A stretch of 64,000 nucleotides of DNA from Parvibaculum sp. Its GTDB lineage: Bacteria > Pseudomonadota > Alphaproteobacteria > Parvibaculales > Parvibaculaceae. The stretch is from positions 1 through 64,000 of the forward strand of contig NZ_JAUSBV010000010.1 in the NCBI RefSeq assembly GCF_030651915.1. Reading direction: 5' to 3'. A program made the translations under genes and the position numbers. The notes beneath the pieces are model-generated. The model ran no database searches and had not been told where the DNA came from. It saw nothing but the letters and a program-made list of their open reading frames with translations. Shown here in pieces: positions 1 to 9,797 of the stretch; the stretch's first letter is position 1, and the number at the start of each line of letters is the position of its first letter.

Positions 1-141
1 GAGATGGTGATGCCGGGCGACAATGTGAAGATGAACGTGACGCTGATCGCGCCGATCGCGATGGAAGAGAAGCTCCGCTTCGCCATCCGTGAAGGCGGTC
101 GTACCGTCGGCGCCGGCGTCGTCTCGAAAGTGTTGAAGTAA
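1..141 (+). CDS. tuf: Elongation factor Tu, C-terminal end (partial)
   Basis: The first 46 codons read as the last part of EF-Tu domain III, including the [10 protein letters not shown] and [15 protein letters not shown] motifs and ending in SKVLK before TAA. EF-Tu delivers aminoacyl-tRNA to the ribosome in its GTP form. The gene begins outside the window. Its place directly before rpsJ is the usual alphaproteobacterial str/S10 arrangement. Identity is certain; the rest of the protein cannot be seen. Confidence 0.97.
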   Translation, partial: EMVMPGDNVKMNVTLIAPIAMEEKLRFAIREGGRTVGAGVVSKVLK

Positions 142-224
142 ACGAAGTCGACGGGGCGCGGTCCGACCGCGCCTTCACTTTTCAAGTCGCGAAAGCGCAG
201 GGCCGAGAGGCACAGGGACCGAAA

Positions 225-533
225 ATGCAAAGGCAGAAAATTCGCATCCGGTTGAAGGGATTTGATCATCGTGTGCTCGACGTATCGACACGCGAGATCG
301 TCAACACGGCAAAACGCACCGGTGCTCAGGTGCTTGGTCCGATCCCGCTTCCGACCCGGCTCGAAAAGTTCACGGTGCTTCGCGGCCCGCATATCGACAA
401 GAAAAGCCGCGAGCAATTTGAAATTCGGACACACAAACGTGTGCTCGACATCGTAGATCCCACCCCTCAGACGGTCGATGCGTTGATGAAGCTCGATCTT
501 GCTGCCGGTGTGGACGTCGAGATCAAGCTTTAA
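225..533 (+). CDS. rpsJ: 30S ribosomal protein S10
   Basis: A full-length S10 of 102 residues, starting [16 protein letters not shown], with the conserved GPIPLPTR segment and an [10 protein letters not shown] stretch. S10 sits in the 30S head and in other bacteria also binds NusB in transcription antitermination. It is the first gene of the S10 cluster, 83 bp after tuf. Length and sequence match the family, so the call is safe. Confidence 0.98.
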   Translation: MQRQKIRIRLKGFDHRVLDVSTREIVNTAKRTGAQVLGPIPLPTRLEKFTVLRGPHIDKKSREQFEIRTHKRVLDIVDPTPQTVDALMKLDLAAGVDVEIKL

Positions 534-572
534 GACGTGCTTGCTCTCGAAACAGAACGAGGAATGGGACCC

Positions 573-1334
573 ATGCGTTCCGGTGTGATTGTCAAAAAGG
601 TCGGTATGACCCGTCTCTTCATGGAAGACGGTCGTCATGTCCCGGTCACGGTGCTGAAGCTCGACAACTGTCAGGTTGTCAGTCAGCGCACAGAAGATAA
701 GAACGGCTACACGGCTGTCCAGCTTGGTGCTGGTCGGGCCAAAGCCAAGAACGTGCCGAATGCGCAGCGCGGTCAGTTCGCGCGCGCCGAGGTGGAGCCG
801 AAGCTGGAACTCGTTGAGTTTCGTGTGACGCCGGACAATCTGCTCGATATCGGCGTGGAAATCACAGCCGATCATTTCGTGGCGGGACAGTATGTCGACG
901 TCAGCGGCACCTCGATCGGCAAGGGCTTTGCGGGCGTCATGAAGCGCCACAATTTCGGCGGCCTGCGCGCCACGCATGGCGTGTCCGTGAGCCATCGTAG
1001 CCACGGCTCGACCGGTCAGAACCAGGATCCGGGCAAGGTCTTCAAGGGCAAGAAGATGGCCGGCCACATGGGCGCGACGCGCGTCACCACGCAGAACCTC
1101 GAGGTCGTCCGCACGGACGCCGAGAAGGGCCTGATCATGGTCAAGGGCGCGGTGCCAGGTTCGAAGGGCGGCTGGGTGCTGCTGCGCGATGCGGTGAAGA
1201 GCAAGTTGCCGGACAGCGTGCCGATGCCGGGCGCGTTCCGCCGCAACGGCGAAGTGGCCGCGGCGCCGGCGACTGAAGAAGCGCCTGCCGCCGCCGATGT
1301 GGCGGATGCCGGTGCCGAGAAGGAAGGTGCGTGA
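573..1334 (+). CDS. rplC: 50S ribosomal protein L3, with long C-terminal tail
   Basis: L3 is an early-assembly 23S rRNA binder near the peptidyl-transferase centre. I place the start at ATG 573 ([16 protein letters not shown]), because GAGGA at 559-563 is spaced well for it; an upstream GTG at 537 would add 12 unconserved residues. The loop [14 protein letters not shown] contains the glutamine that PrmB methylates in E. coli. The 253 residues exceed the roughly 210 of E. coli L3, because of an alanine- and glutamate-rich tail of about 30 residues at the end. The stop overlaps the rplD start. Confidence 0.96.
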   Translation: MRSGVIVKKVGMTRLFMEDGRHVPVTVLKLDNCQVVSQRTEDKNGYTAVQLGAGRAKAKNVPNAQRGQFARAEVEPKLELVEFRVTPDNLLDIGVEITADHFVAGQYVDVSGTSIGKGFAGVMKRHNFGGLRATHGVSVSHRSHGSTGQNQDPGKVFKGKKMAGHMGATRVTTQNLEVVRTDAEKGLIMVKGAVPGSKGGWVLLRDAVKSKLPDSVPMPGAFRRNGEVAAAPATEEAPAAADVADAGAEKEGA

Positions 1335-1954
1335 TGAAGGCCGACGTTAAAACTCTTGCGGCCAAGAGTGCCGGCACGGTCGAGCTGACGGACGACGTGT
1401 TCGCGCTCGAGCCCCGCGCCGACATCCTGCATCGGATGGTGACGTATCAGCTCGCCAAGCGGCAGGCCGGTACGCACAAGACCAAGGGCCGTTCCGAGAT
1501 CGCGCTGACGGGCAAGAAGTTCGTCAAGCAGAAGGGTTCGGGCGGTGCGCGTCACGGCGATCGCAAAGCGCCGCAGTTCCGCGGTGGCGGCAAGGCTTTT
1601 GGTCCGGTTGTGCGCAGCCATGCGATCGATATGCCGAAAAAGGTTCGGGCTCTGGCGCTGAAGTTGGCGCTGTCGGCCAAGGCCAAGAGCGATAACCTCG
1701 TCATTCTCGACGAAGCAAAACTCAAGGACCCGAAGACCAAGGCGGTGAAGGACGCGTTTGCCAAGCTCGGTCTCAAGTCGGCGCTGATCGTCGATGGTGC
1801 GGAGCTTGACGACAACTTCGCGCTCGCGGCGCGCAACGTTCCGAATGTGGACGTGCTGCCGGTCCAAGGCATCAACGTCTACGACATTCTGCGCCGTGAG
1901 ACGCTGGTGCTGACCAAGGCCGCGGTCGAAAGCCTGGAGGCTCGCTTCAAATGA
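1334..1954 (+). CDS. rplD: 50S ribosomal protein L4
   Basis: L4 of 206 residues, starting [18 protein letters not shown]. It contains the conserved basic loop ([20 protein letters not shown]) that reaches into the exit tunnel beside L22. In E. coli L4 also represses the S10 operon; I see no evidence about that here. ATG 1334 overlaps the rplC stop (TGATG), suggesting translational coupling. A GTG three bases upstream is a possible alternative start. Confidence 0.97.
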   Translation: MKADVKTLAAKSAGTVELTDDVFALEPRADILHRMVTYQLAKRQAGTHKTKGRSEIALTGKKFVKQKGSGGARHGDRKAPQFRGGGKAFGPVVRSHAIDMPKKVRALALKLALSAKAKSDNLVILDEAKLKDPKTKAVKDAFAKLGLKSALIVDGAELDDNFALAARNVPNVDVLPVQGINVYDILRRETLVLTKAAVESLEARFK

Positions 1955-2241
1955 ACGCGCATCTTTATGACATCATCCTGTCGCCGGTGATCACCGAAAA
2001 GGCGACGATGGCTTCGGAAGCCAATCAGGTCATTTTCAAGGTGGCTCCGAAGGCAACGAAGCCGCAGGTCAAGGAAGCGGTCGAAAAGCTCTTCGATGTG
2101 AAGGTGAAGGCGGTCAATACGCTGATCCGGAAGGGCAAGACCAAGCGGTTCCGCGGCATTGCGGGACGGCAAAGCGATTTCAAGAAAGCGATCGTGACCC
2201 TTGAAGATGGTCATTCGATCGATGTGACGACCGGGCTCTGA
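1951..2241 (+). CDS. rplW: 50S ribosomal protein L23
   Basis: L23 of 96 residues, with the family opening ([16 protein letters not shown]) and the basic loop around [11 protein letters not shown]. It lies at the tunnel exit and docks trigger factor and SRP. The start overlaps the rplD stop by four bases (ATGA), so the two are probably coupled. Length and sequence are typical. Confidence 0.97.
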   Translation: MNAHLYDIILSPVITEKATMASEANQVIFKVAPKATKPQVKEAVEKLFDVKVKAVNTLIRKGKTKRFRGIAGRQSDFKKAIVTLEDGHSIDVTTGL

Positions 2242-2245
2242 AACC

Positions 2246-3082
2246 ATGGCATTGAAAAAATATAAACCGACCAGCCCCGCGCAGCGCGGTCTTGTGCTTG
2301 TCGACCGTTCGGGCCTCTACAAGGGCAAGCCGGTCAAGGCGCTGACCGAAGGCCTGACGAAGTCGGGTGGCCGCAACAACCACGGTCGCATCACGGTGCG
2401 GTTCCGCGGTGGTGGGCACAAGCGTAGCTATCGCATGGTCGACTTCAAGCGCTCGAAGTTCGATATGCCGGCGACAGTCGAGCGGCTCGAATACGATCCG
2501 AACCGCACGGCGTTCATCGCGCTGATCAAATATGCGGATGGCGATCTCGCCTATATCCTGGCGCCGCAACGGCTTGCTGCCGGCGATACGGTCGTGTCGG
2601 GAAGCCGCGTCGACGTAAAGCCGGGCAATGCCATGCCACTGGCCAATATTCCAGTCGGCACCATCGTCCACAATGTGGAGATGAAGCCGGGCAAGGGTGG
2701 GCAGATCGCGCGGTCAGCGGGCACTTATGTGCAGCTCGTTGGGCGCGACCAGGGGTATGCGCTTCTGCGCCTTTCGTCAGGCGAACAGCGGATGGTCCCG
2801 GCCACATGCATGGCGTCGATCGGCGCGGTGTCGAACCCGGATCATTCGAACATCACGATTGCCAAGGCGGGTCGTAATCGCTGGCTCGGCAAGCGCCCAC
2901 ATGTGCGCGGCGTCGTGATGAACCCGGTCGACCATCCGCATGGTGGCGGCGAAGGCCGTACATCCGGCGGCCGTCATCCGGTCACGCCGTGGGGCAAGCC
3001 GACAAAGGGCAAGAAGACGCGTGCCAACAAGGCAACGGACAAGTACATCGTTCGTAGCCGTCATCAGAAGAAGAAGGGTTAA
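2246..3082 (+). CDS. rplB: 50S ribosomal protein L2
   Basis: L2 of 278 residues, a primary 23S rRNA binder needed for subunit joining. The C-terminal [14 protein letters not shown] segment carries the histidine important for peptidyl-transferase assembly, followed by [15 protein letters not shown] and a basic KKKG end. It follows rplW after a 4-bp gap. Confidence 0.98.
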   Translation: MALKKYKPTSPAQRGLVLVDRSGLYKGKPVKALTEGLTKSGGRNNHGRITVRFRGGGHKRSYRMVDFKRSKFDMPATVERLEYDPNRTAFIALIKYADGDLAYILAPQRLAAGDTVVSGSRVDVKPGNAMPLANIPVGTIVHNVEMKPGKGGQIARSAGTYVQLVGRDQGYALLRLSSGEQRMVPATCMASIGAVSNPDHSNITIAKAGRNRWLGKRPHVRGVVMNPVDHPHGGGEGRTSGGRHPVTPWGKPTKGKKTRANKATDKYIVRSRHQKKKG

Positions 3083-3093
3083 GGGAGCTCGAT

Positions 3094-3372
3094 ATGGCGC
3101 GTTCTGTCAAAAAAGGCCCCTTCGTGGATGGCTACCTTCTGAAGAAGGCAGAAGCCACACGCGGTTCGGGCCGCAAGGAAGTCATCAAGATGTGGAGCCG
3201 TCGTTCCACGGTCCTGCCGCAATTTGTTGGTCTGACCTTCGGTGTCCACAACGGCAAGAAGCACATTCCGGTTCTCGTGACTGAGGACATGGTGGGGCAC
3301 AAGTTCGGTGAGTTCTCGCCGACGCGGACCTATTTCGGACACACGTCCGACAAGAAATCGAAGAAGGGCTAA
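3094..3372 (+). CDS. rpsS: 30S ribosomal protein S19
   Basis: S19 of 92 residues, starting [18 protein letters not shown], with [13 protein letters not shown] and a lysine-rich end (TSDKKSKKG). It forms a complex with S13 in the 30S head, near the A-site tRNA. GGGAGC lies just before the start. It sits between rplB and rplV as in nearly all bacteria. Confidence 0.98.
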   Translation: MARSVKKGPFVDGYLLKKAEATRGSGRKEVIKMWSRRSTVLPQFVGLTFGVHNGKKHIPVLVTEDMVGHKFGEFSPTRTYFGHTSDKKSKKG

Positions 3373-3375
3373 GTC

Positions 3376-3756
3376 ATGGGCAAAGCTGCTACAAAGCGTC
3401 GCCTGCCCGAGAACGAAGCGCAGGCCGTTGGCCGGATGCTCCGGGTGAGCCCGCAGAAGCTCAACCTCGTTGCGCAGCTCATTCGCGGCAAGAAGGTCGA
3501 TACGGCGATCGCCGATCTCACTTTCTCACGCAAGCGGATTGCGAATGATGTGAAGAAGGTTTTGCAGAGCGCGATTGCGAATGCGGAAAACAACCACGAT
3601 CTCGATGTCGACGATCTCGTCGTCGCCGAGGCTTATGTGGGCAAGAATCTGGTCATGAAGCGCTGGCATGCGCGGGCGCGCGGGCGCGTCGGCCGTATCG
3701 AAAAACCGTTCAGCCAGATCACGATCGTGGTTCGGCAAGTCGAGGAGCAAGCCTGA
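3376..3756 (+). CDS. rplV: 50S ribosomal protein L22
   Basis: L22 of 126 residues, recognised by [19 protein letters not shown] and the C-terminal [20 protein letters not shown] hairpin that lines the exit tunnel. The start is three bases after the rpsS stop and the end overlaps rpsC by one base (TGATG), so this is one translational unit. Confidence 0.97.
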   Translation: MGKAATKRRLPENEAQAVGRMLRVSPQKLNLVAQLIRGKKVDTAIADLTFSRKRIANDVKKVLQSAIANAENNHDLDVDDLVVAEAYVGKNLVMKRWHARARGRVGRIEKPFSQITIVVRQVEEQA

Positions 3757-4466
3757 TGGGTCACAAGGTCAATCCGATAGGGCTGCGCCTGGGCATCAAC
3801 CGGACCTGGGATTCGCGCTGGTTCGCCGGCCGCCAGGAATACGGCAAGCTGCTGCACGAAGACATCAAGATCCGTGAGATGCTGAGCAGTCAGCTGAAGC
3901 AGGCTGGGGTCTCGAAGATCGTGATCGAACGTCCGCACAAGAAGTGTCGTGTGGCGATCCATACAGCGCGTCCGGGCGTCGTGATCGGCAAGAAGGGCGC
4001 TGATATCGAGAAGCTGCGCAAGGACATTGGCAAGATCACGGCATCCGAAGTGCATCTCAACATTGTTGAAGTGCGCAAGCCGGAAATCGACGCGACGCTG
4101 GTCGCCGAGAATATCGCACAGCAGCTCGAGCGCCGCGTGGCGTTCCGCCGGGCGATGAAGCGGGCCGTGCAGTCGGCCATGCGGCTTGGTGCGGGTGGTA
4201 TCCGCATCAACTGCGCCGGTCGCCTCGGCGGTGCCGAAATCGCGCGTACGGAATGGTATCGCGAGGGTCGCGTGCCGCTGCACACGCTGCGCGCCGATAT
4301 CGATTACGGCGTGGCAACGGCGAAGACGGCCTATGGCACCTGCGGTGTCAAGGTCTGGATCTATAAGGGCGAGATACTGGAGCACGACCCGATGGCTTCC
4401 GAGCGCCGTGCGCTCGAAGGCGGCGGCGATGGTGGTGGCCGTCAGCGTCGTGAAGAGCGGGCCTGA
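3756..4466 (+). CDS. rpsC: 30S ribosomal protein S3
   Basis: S3 of 236 residues, starting [18 protein letters not shown]. It has an N-terminal type-2 KH domain around residues 40-110 ([17 protein letters not shown]) and a conserved C-terminal half ([20 protein letters not shown]). It helps form the mRNA entry channel. The glycine-, arginine- and glutamate-rich tail of about 20 residues is a common, variable extension. Confidence 0.98.
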   Translation: MGHKVNPIGLRLGINRTWDSRWFAGRQEYGKLLHEDIKIREMLSSQLKQAGVSKIVIERPHKKCRVAIHTARPGVVIGKKGADIEKLRKDIGKITASEVHLNIVEVRKPEIDATLVAENIAQQLERRVAFRRAMKRAVQSAMRLGAGGIRINCAGRLGGAEIARTEWYREGRVPLHTLRADIDYGVATAKTAYGTCGVKVWIYKGEILEHDPMASERRALEGGGDGGGRQRREERA

Positions 4467-4499
4467 GCCCCGAAGAACTGAGCGAAGAGAGTTTCGACC

Positions 4500-4919
4500 A
4501 TGTTGCAACCGAAGCGCACGAAGTTCCGCAAGGCCCACAAGGGCCGTATCCATGGCAAAGCCAAGGGTGGAATGAATCTCGACTTTGGGGCTTTCGGCCT
4601 CAAGGCGCAGGAGCCGGCCCGCATCACCGCGCGGCAGATCGAGGCGGCGCGCCGTGCGATCACGCGTCATATGAAGCGCGCGGGTCGTGTGTGGATCCGG
4701 ATTTTCCCGGATGTGCCGGTGTCCTCGAAGCCGACCGAAGTCCGTATGGGCAAGGGCAAGGGCGCGCCGGAATATTGGGCGGCACGCGTGAAGCCGGGCC
4801 GGATCATGTTCGAGATCGACGGTGTGTCGCTCGCGGTCGCCGAAGAGGCGATGCGCCTTGGCGCCGCAAAGCTCCCGATCAAGACGCGCTTCGTTGCGCG
4901 TCCTGGCGAGCACGCCTGA
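4500..4919 (+). CDS. rplP: 50S ribosomal protein L16
   Basis: L16 of 139 residues, starting [16 protein letters not shown], with [19 protein letters not shown] in the loop whose arginine is hydroxylated in E. coli. It helps position A-site tRNA and is needed late in 50S assembly. It lies 33 bp after rpsC; the order S3-L16-L29-S17 is canonical. Confidence 0.98.
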   Translation: MLQPKRTKFRKAHKGRIHGKAKGGMNLDFGAFGLKAQEPARITARQIEAARRAITRHMKRAGRVWIRIFPDVPVSSKPTEVRMGKGKGAPEYWAARVKPGRIMFEIDGVSLAVAEEAMRLGAAKLPIKTRFVARPGEHA

Positions 4920-4966
4920 GACTAACGACCCCCGCCGACAGGCGGATCGAATGAAAGGGTAAGGCC

Positions 4967-5173
4967 ATGAAGGCCAGTGAAGTGAAAGATATGACGCCGG
5001 ACCAGCTCGACGATGAGCTGCTCAAGCTGAAGAAGACGCAGTTCAATCTGCGATTCCAGGGCGCGAGCGGGCAGTTGGAGAAGGTTCACCAGATGCGTCA
5101 GGTGCGCCGCGACATCGCGCGCGTCAAGACCATCCAGCGCCAGCGCGACGCCGCGCAGGCGAACAAGGGCTGA
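4967..5173 (+). CDS. rpmC: 50S ribosomal protein L29
   Basis: A small helical hairpin protein of 68 residues ([22 protein letters not shown] ... [16 protein letters not shown]). It binds 23S rRNA at the tunnel exit next to L23. AAGGGTAAGG immediately upstream gives a ribosome binding site. Family and position agree. Confidence 0.96.
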   Translation: MKASEVKDMTPDQLDDELLKLKKTQFNLRFQGASGQLEKVHQMRQVRRDIARVKTIQRQRDAAQANKG

Positions 5174-5183
5174 GGATACCGAA

Positions 5184-5420
5184 ATGCCGAAGAGAATCCT
5201 TCAGGGTGTCGTGGTCAGCGACAAGAATGAAAAGACAGTCGTGGTGAATGTCGAACGCCGCTTCAAGGACCCGCTCCTTAAGAAGATCGTGCGCAGTTCG
5301 AAGAAGTATCACGCGCATGACGAGAACAAATCGGCGAAGGTCGGCGATCTGGTGAAGATTCGCGAGTGCCGCCCGATTTCGAAACTGAAGAAATGGGAAG
5401 TTTTTACGGACGAGGCCTGA
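5184..5420 (+). CDS. rpsQ: 30S ribosomal protein S17
   Basis: S17 of 78 residues with the OB-fold sequence ([42 protein letters not shown]). It is a primary 16S rRNA binder in the 30S body. It begins 10 bp after rpmC and closes the S10 part of the cluster. Confidence 0.97.
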   Translation: MPKRILQGVVVSDKNEKTVVVNVERRFKDPLLKKIVRSSKKYHAHDENKSAKVGDLVKIRECRPISKLKKWEVFTDEA

Positions 5421-5466
5421 TCCTTTTCGGATTTCAGGAACCGGTTCGAGCAAGGCGGATGAAGTT

Positions 5467-5835
5467 ATGATCCAGCAAGAGACAAACCTGGAAGTGGCCG
5501 ACAACTCGGGTGCGCGTCGTGTGATGTGCATCAAGGTGCTCGGCGGCTCCAAGCGGAAGTACGCTTCCGTTGGCGACATTATTGTCGTCAGCATCAAGGA
5601 AGCGATTCCGCGCGGCAAGGTTAAGAAGGGCGACGTCATGAAGGCGGTCGTTGTGCGCACGGCGAAGGATATCCGCCGCGCCGATGGCAGCGTCATTCGC
5701 TTCGACCGCAACGCGGCCGTTCTGATCAACGCCCAGGGCGAGCCGATCGGGACACGTATTTTCGGGCCTGTGACCCGCGAACTGCGCGCGAAGAACCATA
5801 TGAAGATCGTATCGCTCGCGCCGGAGGTGCTTTGA
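5467..5835 (+). CDS. rplN: 50S ribosomal protein L14
   Basis: L14 of 122 residues, starting [20 protein letters not shown], a near-invariant opening. It forms part of an inter-subunit bridge and is the target of the silencing factor RsfS. A 46-bp gap separates it from rpsQ, which marks the start of the spc section; I see no clear promoter in the gap. The stop overlaps rplX. Confidence 0.98.
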   Translation: MIQQETNLEVADNSGARRVMCIKVLGGSKRKYASVGDIIVVSIKEAIPRGKVKKGDVMKAVVVRTAKDIRRADGSVIRFDRNAAVLINAQGEPIGTRIFGPVTRELRAKNHMKIVSLAPEVL

Positions 5836-6152
5836 TGGCTGCGAAGATTAAAAAGGGCGACAAGGTCGTCGTTCTGACAGGCAAGGATAAGGGCAAGAAG
5901 GGCGCTGTGATCGCCGTCTTCCCGAAGGAAGAACGCGCGCTCGTGCAGGGCGTCAACATGGTCAAGCGCCACGAAAAGCCGTCGCAGACGACGACAGGCG
6001 GTATCGTGACGCGTGAAGCGAAGGTGCATTTGTCCAATCTGGCGATCCAGGATCCGAAGACGGGCGATGCGACGCGAGTTGGTTTCAAGACGCTGGACGA
6101 CGGCCGCAAGGTCCGCTTTGCCAAGGCGTCGGGAGAGACGATCGATGGCTGA
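5835..6152 (+). CDS. rplX: 50S ribosomal protein L24
   Basis: L24 of 105 residues with a KOW motif ([20 protein letters not shown]) at the N terminus. It starts 50S assembly by binding domain I of 23S rRNA. ATG 5835 overlaps the rplN stop (TGATG); a TTG three bases upstream is less likely. The end overlaps rplE by eight bases. Confidence 0.96.
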   Translation: MAAKIKKGDKVVVLTGKDKGKKGAVIAVFPKEERALVQGVNMVKRHEKPSQTTTGGIVTREAKVHLSNLAIQDPKTGDATRVGFKTLDDGRKVRFAKASGETIDG

Positions 6153-6702
6153 AGCTCAGTATATCCCGCGGCTCAAGGTTCAGTATCTGGACAGCATCCG
6201 TCCCGAGCTGACCGAGCAGTTCAAGTACAAGAACATGCTCCAGGTGCCGCGGCTCGACAAAATCGTGCTCAACATGGGTGTGGGCGAGGCCGTCGGCGAC
6301 TCGAAGAAGATCAAGAGTGCTTTCGAGGACCTGCAGTCGATTGCCGGACAAAAGCCGGTCGTCACCAAGGCAAAGACCTCGATCGCGACCTTCAAGTTGC
6401 GTGAGGAGATGCCGATCGGTGTCAAGGTCACGCTGCGCAAGGATCGCATGTACGAATTCCTCGACCGGCTGGTGACGATCGCGCTACCGCGCGTGCGAGA
6501 CTTCCGGGGCCTGAATGCGAAGAGCTTTGACGGGCGTGGCAACTTTGCCATGGGCCTCAAGGAGCACATCGTGTTCCCGGAAATCGACTACGACAAGGTC
6601 GATCAGGTTTGGGGCATGGATATCATCGTGTGTACGACGGCGAAGACGGATGACGAGGCGCGTGAGCTGCTTCGGAAGTTCAACTTCCCCTTCACGAAAT
6701 AA
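6145..6702 (+). CDS. rplE: 50S ribosomal protein L5
   Basis: L5 of 185 residues, starting [20 protein letters not shown], with [18 protein letters not shown] and the conserved [17 protein letters not shown] block. It binds 5S rRNA and contacts P-site tRNA. The start inside rplX was chosen by homology; reading further upstream in this frame only gives arginine-rich overlap with rplX. Confidence 0.97.
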   Translation: MAEAQYIPRLKVQYLDSIRPELTEQFKYKNMLQVPRLDKIVLNMGVGEAVGDSKKIKSAFEDLQSIAGQKPVVTKAKTSIATFKLREEMPIGVKVTLRKDRMYEFLDRLVTIALPRVRDFRGLNAKSFDGRGNFAMGLKEHIVFPEIDYDKVDQVWGMDIIVCTTAKTDDEARELLRKFNFPFTK

Positions 6703-6746
6703 GTTTTTTGAGCGGTTCGCGAATGGCGAATCCGACGGAGGTTTGA

Positions 6747-7052
6747 ATGGCTAAGAAGAGCGCCATAAATCGGGATCAGAAGCGGCGCAAGCTGACGGCA
6801 AAGTTTGCCGCCAAGCGGGCGAAGCTGAAGGCCGCCACGAAAGACGATGCGCTTTCGATGGAAGACCGGTTTCAGGCGCAGCTCAAGCTCGCCGAGTTGC
6901 CGCGCAATTCGTCCAAGACCCGTATTCACAACCGCTGCGAGATCACGGGTCGCAGCAAGGCCTATTACCGCAAGCTGCGCATGTCGCGTATCGCCCTCCG
7001 GGACCTCGCGTCCAAAGGGCAGATCCCCGGCATGGTGAAGTCGAGCTGGTAG
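6747..7052 (+). CDS. rpsN: 30S ribosomal protein S14 (long, zinc-free type)
   Basis: S14 of 101 residues, ending [16 protein letters not shown]. This is the long form without the paired CxxC zinc motifs of the short form: the only cysteine is in NRCEITGR. It binds 16S rRNA in the 30S head. GGAGG stands before the start. Confidence 0.97.
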   Translation: MAKKSAINRDQKRRKLTAKFAAKRAKLKAATKDDALSMEDRFQAQLKLAELPRNSSKTRIHNRCEITGRSKAYYRKLRMSRIALRDLASKGQIPGMVKSSW

Positions 7053-7063
7053 GAGAGACACGA

Positions 7064-7462
7064 ATGACGATGACCGATCCTCTTGGCGATATGCTCACAC
7101 GCATCCGCAATGCTCAGCTTCGCGGCAAGAGCAAAGTGGTAACGCCGGCCTCGAAGCTTCGTGGCTGGGTGCTGGATGTGCTTGCCGACGAAGGCTTTAT
7201 CCGAGGCTATGCGCGTGTCGAATATCCGGGCGGCAAAAGCGATTTCGAGATCGAGCTGAAATACAATGAAGGCGCGCCGGTCATCCAGATGATCGAACGT
7301 GTTTCGACGCCGGGCCGGCGTGTTTATTCGTCGGTGAAGACCATGCCGACGGTGCACAACGGTCTCGGCATTTCGATCCTCTCGACGCCAAAGGGCATCA
7401 TGTCCGACAACGCGGCGCGGGAACAGAATGTTGGTGGCGAGGTGCTCTGCCGCGTCTTCTAG
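7064..7462 (+). CDS. rpsH: 30S ribosomal protein S8
   Basis: S8 of 132 residues ([16 protein letters not shown] ... [20 protein letters not shown] ... GGEVLCRVF). It is a central-domain 16S rRNA binder and, in E. coli, the spc operon repressor. GAGAG lies before the start. MTMTDP offers a second ATG two codons in. Confidence 0.97.
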   Translation: MTMTDPLGDMLTRIRNAQLRGKSKVVTPASKLRGWVLDVLADEGFIRGYARVEYPGGKSDFEIELKYNEGAPVIQMIERVSTPGRRVYSSVKTMPTVHNGLGISILSTPKGIMSDNAAREQNVGGEVLCRVF

Positions 7463-7509
7463 AGGCGCGGGCGGCAATCGACGAATGCAGACGACAGGAA
7501 ACAGAGACC

Positions 7510-8043
7510 ATGTCGCGAATTGGTAAGTACCCCGTCGGAATCCCCAAAGGGGTGACGGTGACACTGAGTGGCCAGGAAGTGGCCGTGAAGGGTCCGAAGG
7601 GTGAGCTGAAGCTCACGCTGGTGGATGATGTTACGATCGAGCAGGGCGAGGCGGGGCTGACCGTGCGCCCGCGGGATGACTCACAGCGCGCCCGCGCGAT
7701 GTGGGGGCTTTCGCGCACGCTGGTCGAAAATCTGGTTGTCGGTGTGACCGATGGCTTTACGAAGACGCTCGAGATCAATGGCGTCGGCTATCGTGCGGCG
7801 ATTCAGGGAAAGAACCTGCAGCTCAATCTCGGCTTTAGCCATGATGTGATCTATCCGATCCCCGCGGGCATCGACATCAAGTGCGCCAAGCCGACCGAGG
7901 TCACGATCAGCGGCATCGACAAGCAGCAGGTCGGTCAGGTGGCGGCGGAAATCCGCGGCTATCGTGGTCCGGAACCCTACAAAGGCAAGGGCGTGAAGTA
8001 CGCCGGCGAATATATCTTCCGCAAGGAAGGCAAGAAGAAGTGA
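7510..8043 (+). CDS. rplF: 50S ribosomal protein L6
   Basis: L6 of 177 residues, a tandem duplication of one fold. It opens [15 protein letters not shown] and has the signature [15 protein letters not shown] near the end. It lies near the GTPase-associated region of the 50S subunit. It follows rpsH by 47 bp. Confidence 0.98.
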   Translation: MSRIGKYPVGIPKGVTVTLSGQEVAVKGPKGELKLTLVDDVTIEQGEAGLTVRPRDDSQRARAMWGLSRTLVENLVVGVTDGFTKTLEINGVGYRAAIQGKNLQLNLGFSHDVIYPIPAGIDIKCAKPTEVTISGIDKQQVGQVAAEIRGYRGPEPYKGKGVKYAGEYIFRKEGKKK

Positions 8044-8047
8044 GCGG

Positions 8048-8413
8048 ATGCGCGCCATGAGCAAATTGAAAAACACCTCCCAACGCCGTGCGATGCGCAA
8101 TCGCAGCAAGCTCGCAAGGGTTGCGACCGAGCGGCCACGACTTTCGGTGTTCCGTTCGTCGAAGCACATCTATGCGCAGGTCATCGACGACCGGCGCGGG
8201 ATCACGCTGGCTGCTGCATCGACGCTCGACGAGAAATTCGGCAAGAAAGCCGGCGCCGATGTATCGGCAGCCGGAGAGGTTGGCAAGCTCGTCGCCGCGC
8301 GTGCGAAAGAAGCGGGTATCACCGATGTCGTCTTCGATCGCGGCGGCTACATCTATCATGGGCGCGTCAAGGCGCTCGCTGAGGGCGCCCGCGAAGGCGG
8401 CCTCAACTTCTAA
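8048..8413 (+). CDS. rplR: 50S ribosomal protein L18
   Basis: L18 of 121 residues from ATG 8048, or 118 from ATG 8057, which would begin [11 protein letters not shown]; the sequence does not decide between them. The arginine-rich N terminus and [24 protein letters not shown] end are typical. L18 brings 5S rRNA into the central protuberance together with L5. Confidence 0.96.
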   Translation: MRAMSKLKNTSQRRAMRNRSKLARVATERPRLSVFRSSKHIYAQVIDDRRGITLAAASTLDEKFGKKAGADVSAAGEVGKLVAARAKEAGITDVVFDRGGYIYHGRVKALAEGAREGGLNF

Positions 8414-8425
8414 GGGATTCAAGCT

Positions 8426-8980
8426 GTGGCACGTAAAGAAAACAGGGATCGGGACGAGCGCGACGGCGAATTTGTCGACAAGCTGGTCCACATCAATCGC
8501 GTCGCCAAGGTCGTGAAGGGCGGTCGGCGCTTCGGCTTTGCGGCGCTTGTCGTGATCGGCGACCAGAAGGGTCGGGTCGGCTTTGGCCATGGCAAGGCGC
8601 GCGAAGTTCCCGAAGCGATCCGCAAGGCGACGGAGTCGGCCAAGCGGGCGATGATCCGCGTGCCGCTGCGCGAGGGCCGGACGCTGCATCACGATGTCGA
8701 CGGACGTCATGGCGCGGGCCGCGTTGTTCTGCGCGCCGCACCGCCCGGCACCGGCATCATTGCCGGTGGCCCGATGCGTGCTGTGTTCGAGACTCTCGGT
8801 GTCCAGGACGTGGTGGCAAAGTCGCTCGGTTCGAGCAATCCCTACAATATGGTGCGCGCGACCTTTGACGCGCTGAAGAACGAGGAAAGCCCGCGCATGG
8901 TTGCGGCGCGCCGCGGCAAGAAGGTCAGTGAGATCGTTGGCCGCCGTACGGATGCCGCCACCGAGGCGAGCGCCGAGTAA
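8426..8980 (+). CDS. rpsE: 30S ribosomal protein S5
   Basis: S5 of 184 residues with a GTG start ([15 protein letters not shown]). It has the dsRNA-binding N domain ([20 protein letters not shown]), [15 protein letters not shown] and the [10 protein letters not shown] helix. It matters for translational fidelity and the mRNA entry helicase. The family identity is certain. Confidence 0.98.
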   Translation: MARKENRDRDERDGEFVDKLVHINRVAKVVKGGRRFGFAALVVIGDQKGRVGFGHGKAREVPEAIRKATESAKRAMIRVPLREGRTLHHDVDGRHGAGRVVLRAAPPGTGIIAGGPMRAVFETLGVQDVVAKSLGSSNPYNMVRATFDALKNEESPRMVAARRGKKVSEIVGRRTDAATEASAE

Positions 8981-9003
8981 GGCCCGAGAAGAGGAAGCGA
9001 GCG

Positions 9004-9207
9004 ATGTCAGCGAAGAAGACCGGCGACAAGACAGTGACTGTGCAGCAGATCGGAAGCCCGCTTCGGCGCGAGCCTTCGCAGCGGCAAACGCTGATCGGGC
9101 TCGGCCTCAACAAGATGCGGCGTACACGGACGCTGGAAGATACCGCCGCCGTGCGCGGCATGATCAACAAGGTTGCCCATCTCGTCCGCGTCGTGGACGA
9201 GGCTTAA
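9004..9207 (+). CDS. rpmD: 50S ribosomal protein L30
   Basis: L30 of 67 residues, with [20 protein letters not shown] and a C-terminal [12 protein letters not shown] strand. It is a small 50S protein, dispensable in some bacteria, in its usual place between rpsE and rplO. GAGAAGAGGAAGCGAGCG upstream is purine-rich and can act as the ribosome binding site. Confidence 0.96.
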   Translation: MSAKKTGDKTVTVQQIGSPLRREPSQRQTLIGLGLNKMRRTRTLEDTAAVRGMINKVAHLVRVVDEA

Positions 9208-9247
9208 CCGGCAACAGGGTCGGACAACAGGCTCACGAGGCATTTCG

Positions 9248-9727
9248 ATGAAATTGAATGAAATCACCGACAACGAAGGCGCGCGCAAGTCGCGTATCCG
9301 CGTCGGCCGCGGCATCGGCTCCGGCAAAGGCAAGACCGGCGGTCGTGGCGTGAAGGGCCAGAAGTCCCGCACCGGCGTCGCGATCAAGGGCTATGAGGGC
9401 GGCCAGATGCCGATCCACATGCGCCTGCCGAAGCGCGGCTTCAAGAATCTCTTCCGGCTCGACTACAACGCGGTCAATCTCGGTCGCGTCCAGGTTGCGG
9501 TCGATGCCGGCAAGCTCGACAAGGGCGCGACGGTCGATGCGGCGGCGCTCGTCGCCGCTGGCGTCATTCGGCGCGCCAAGGACGGCGTCCGGTTGCTTGC
9601 CAAGGGCGAACTGACAACCAAACTTAATTTCGAAGTGGCCGGTGCATCCGCAAGCGCGGTGACCGCGGTTGAAAAGGCTGGCGGGTCAGTCAAAGTGAGC
9701 GTGCCGGCTCGGGTTGCCGCCGAATAA
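9248..9727 (+). CDS. rplO: 50S ribosomal protein L15
   Basis: L15 of 159 residues, starting [20 protein letters not shown], then a glycine- and arginine-rich stretch ([16 protein letters not shown]) that threads into 23S rRNA. Homology sets the start at ATG 9248; GAGG lies 8 bp upstream. It is a late-assembly protein just before secY. Confidence 0.97.
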   Translation: MKLNEITDNEGARKSRIRVGRGIGSGKGKTGGRGVKGQKSRTGVAIKGYEGGQMPIHMRLPKRGFKNLFRLDYNAVNLGRVQVAVDAGKLDKGATVDAAALVAAGVIRRAKDGVRLLAKGELTTKLNFEVAGASASAVTAVEKAGGSVKVSVPARVAAE

Positions 9728-9797
9728 GACGATCTGGGGAGCGGGCACTCTCTTTCATATGCGCGCACATGGTTCCGGTGTGCACAGGGTGAGATGA

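Noticed and set aside
1016-1867. Long open frame on the minus strand over rplC/rplD
   Set aside because: It is a codon-bias shadow of high-GC ribosomal genes. Its sequence resembles no protein and has no start context.
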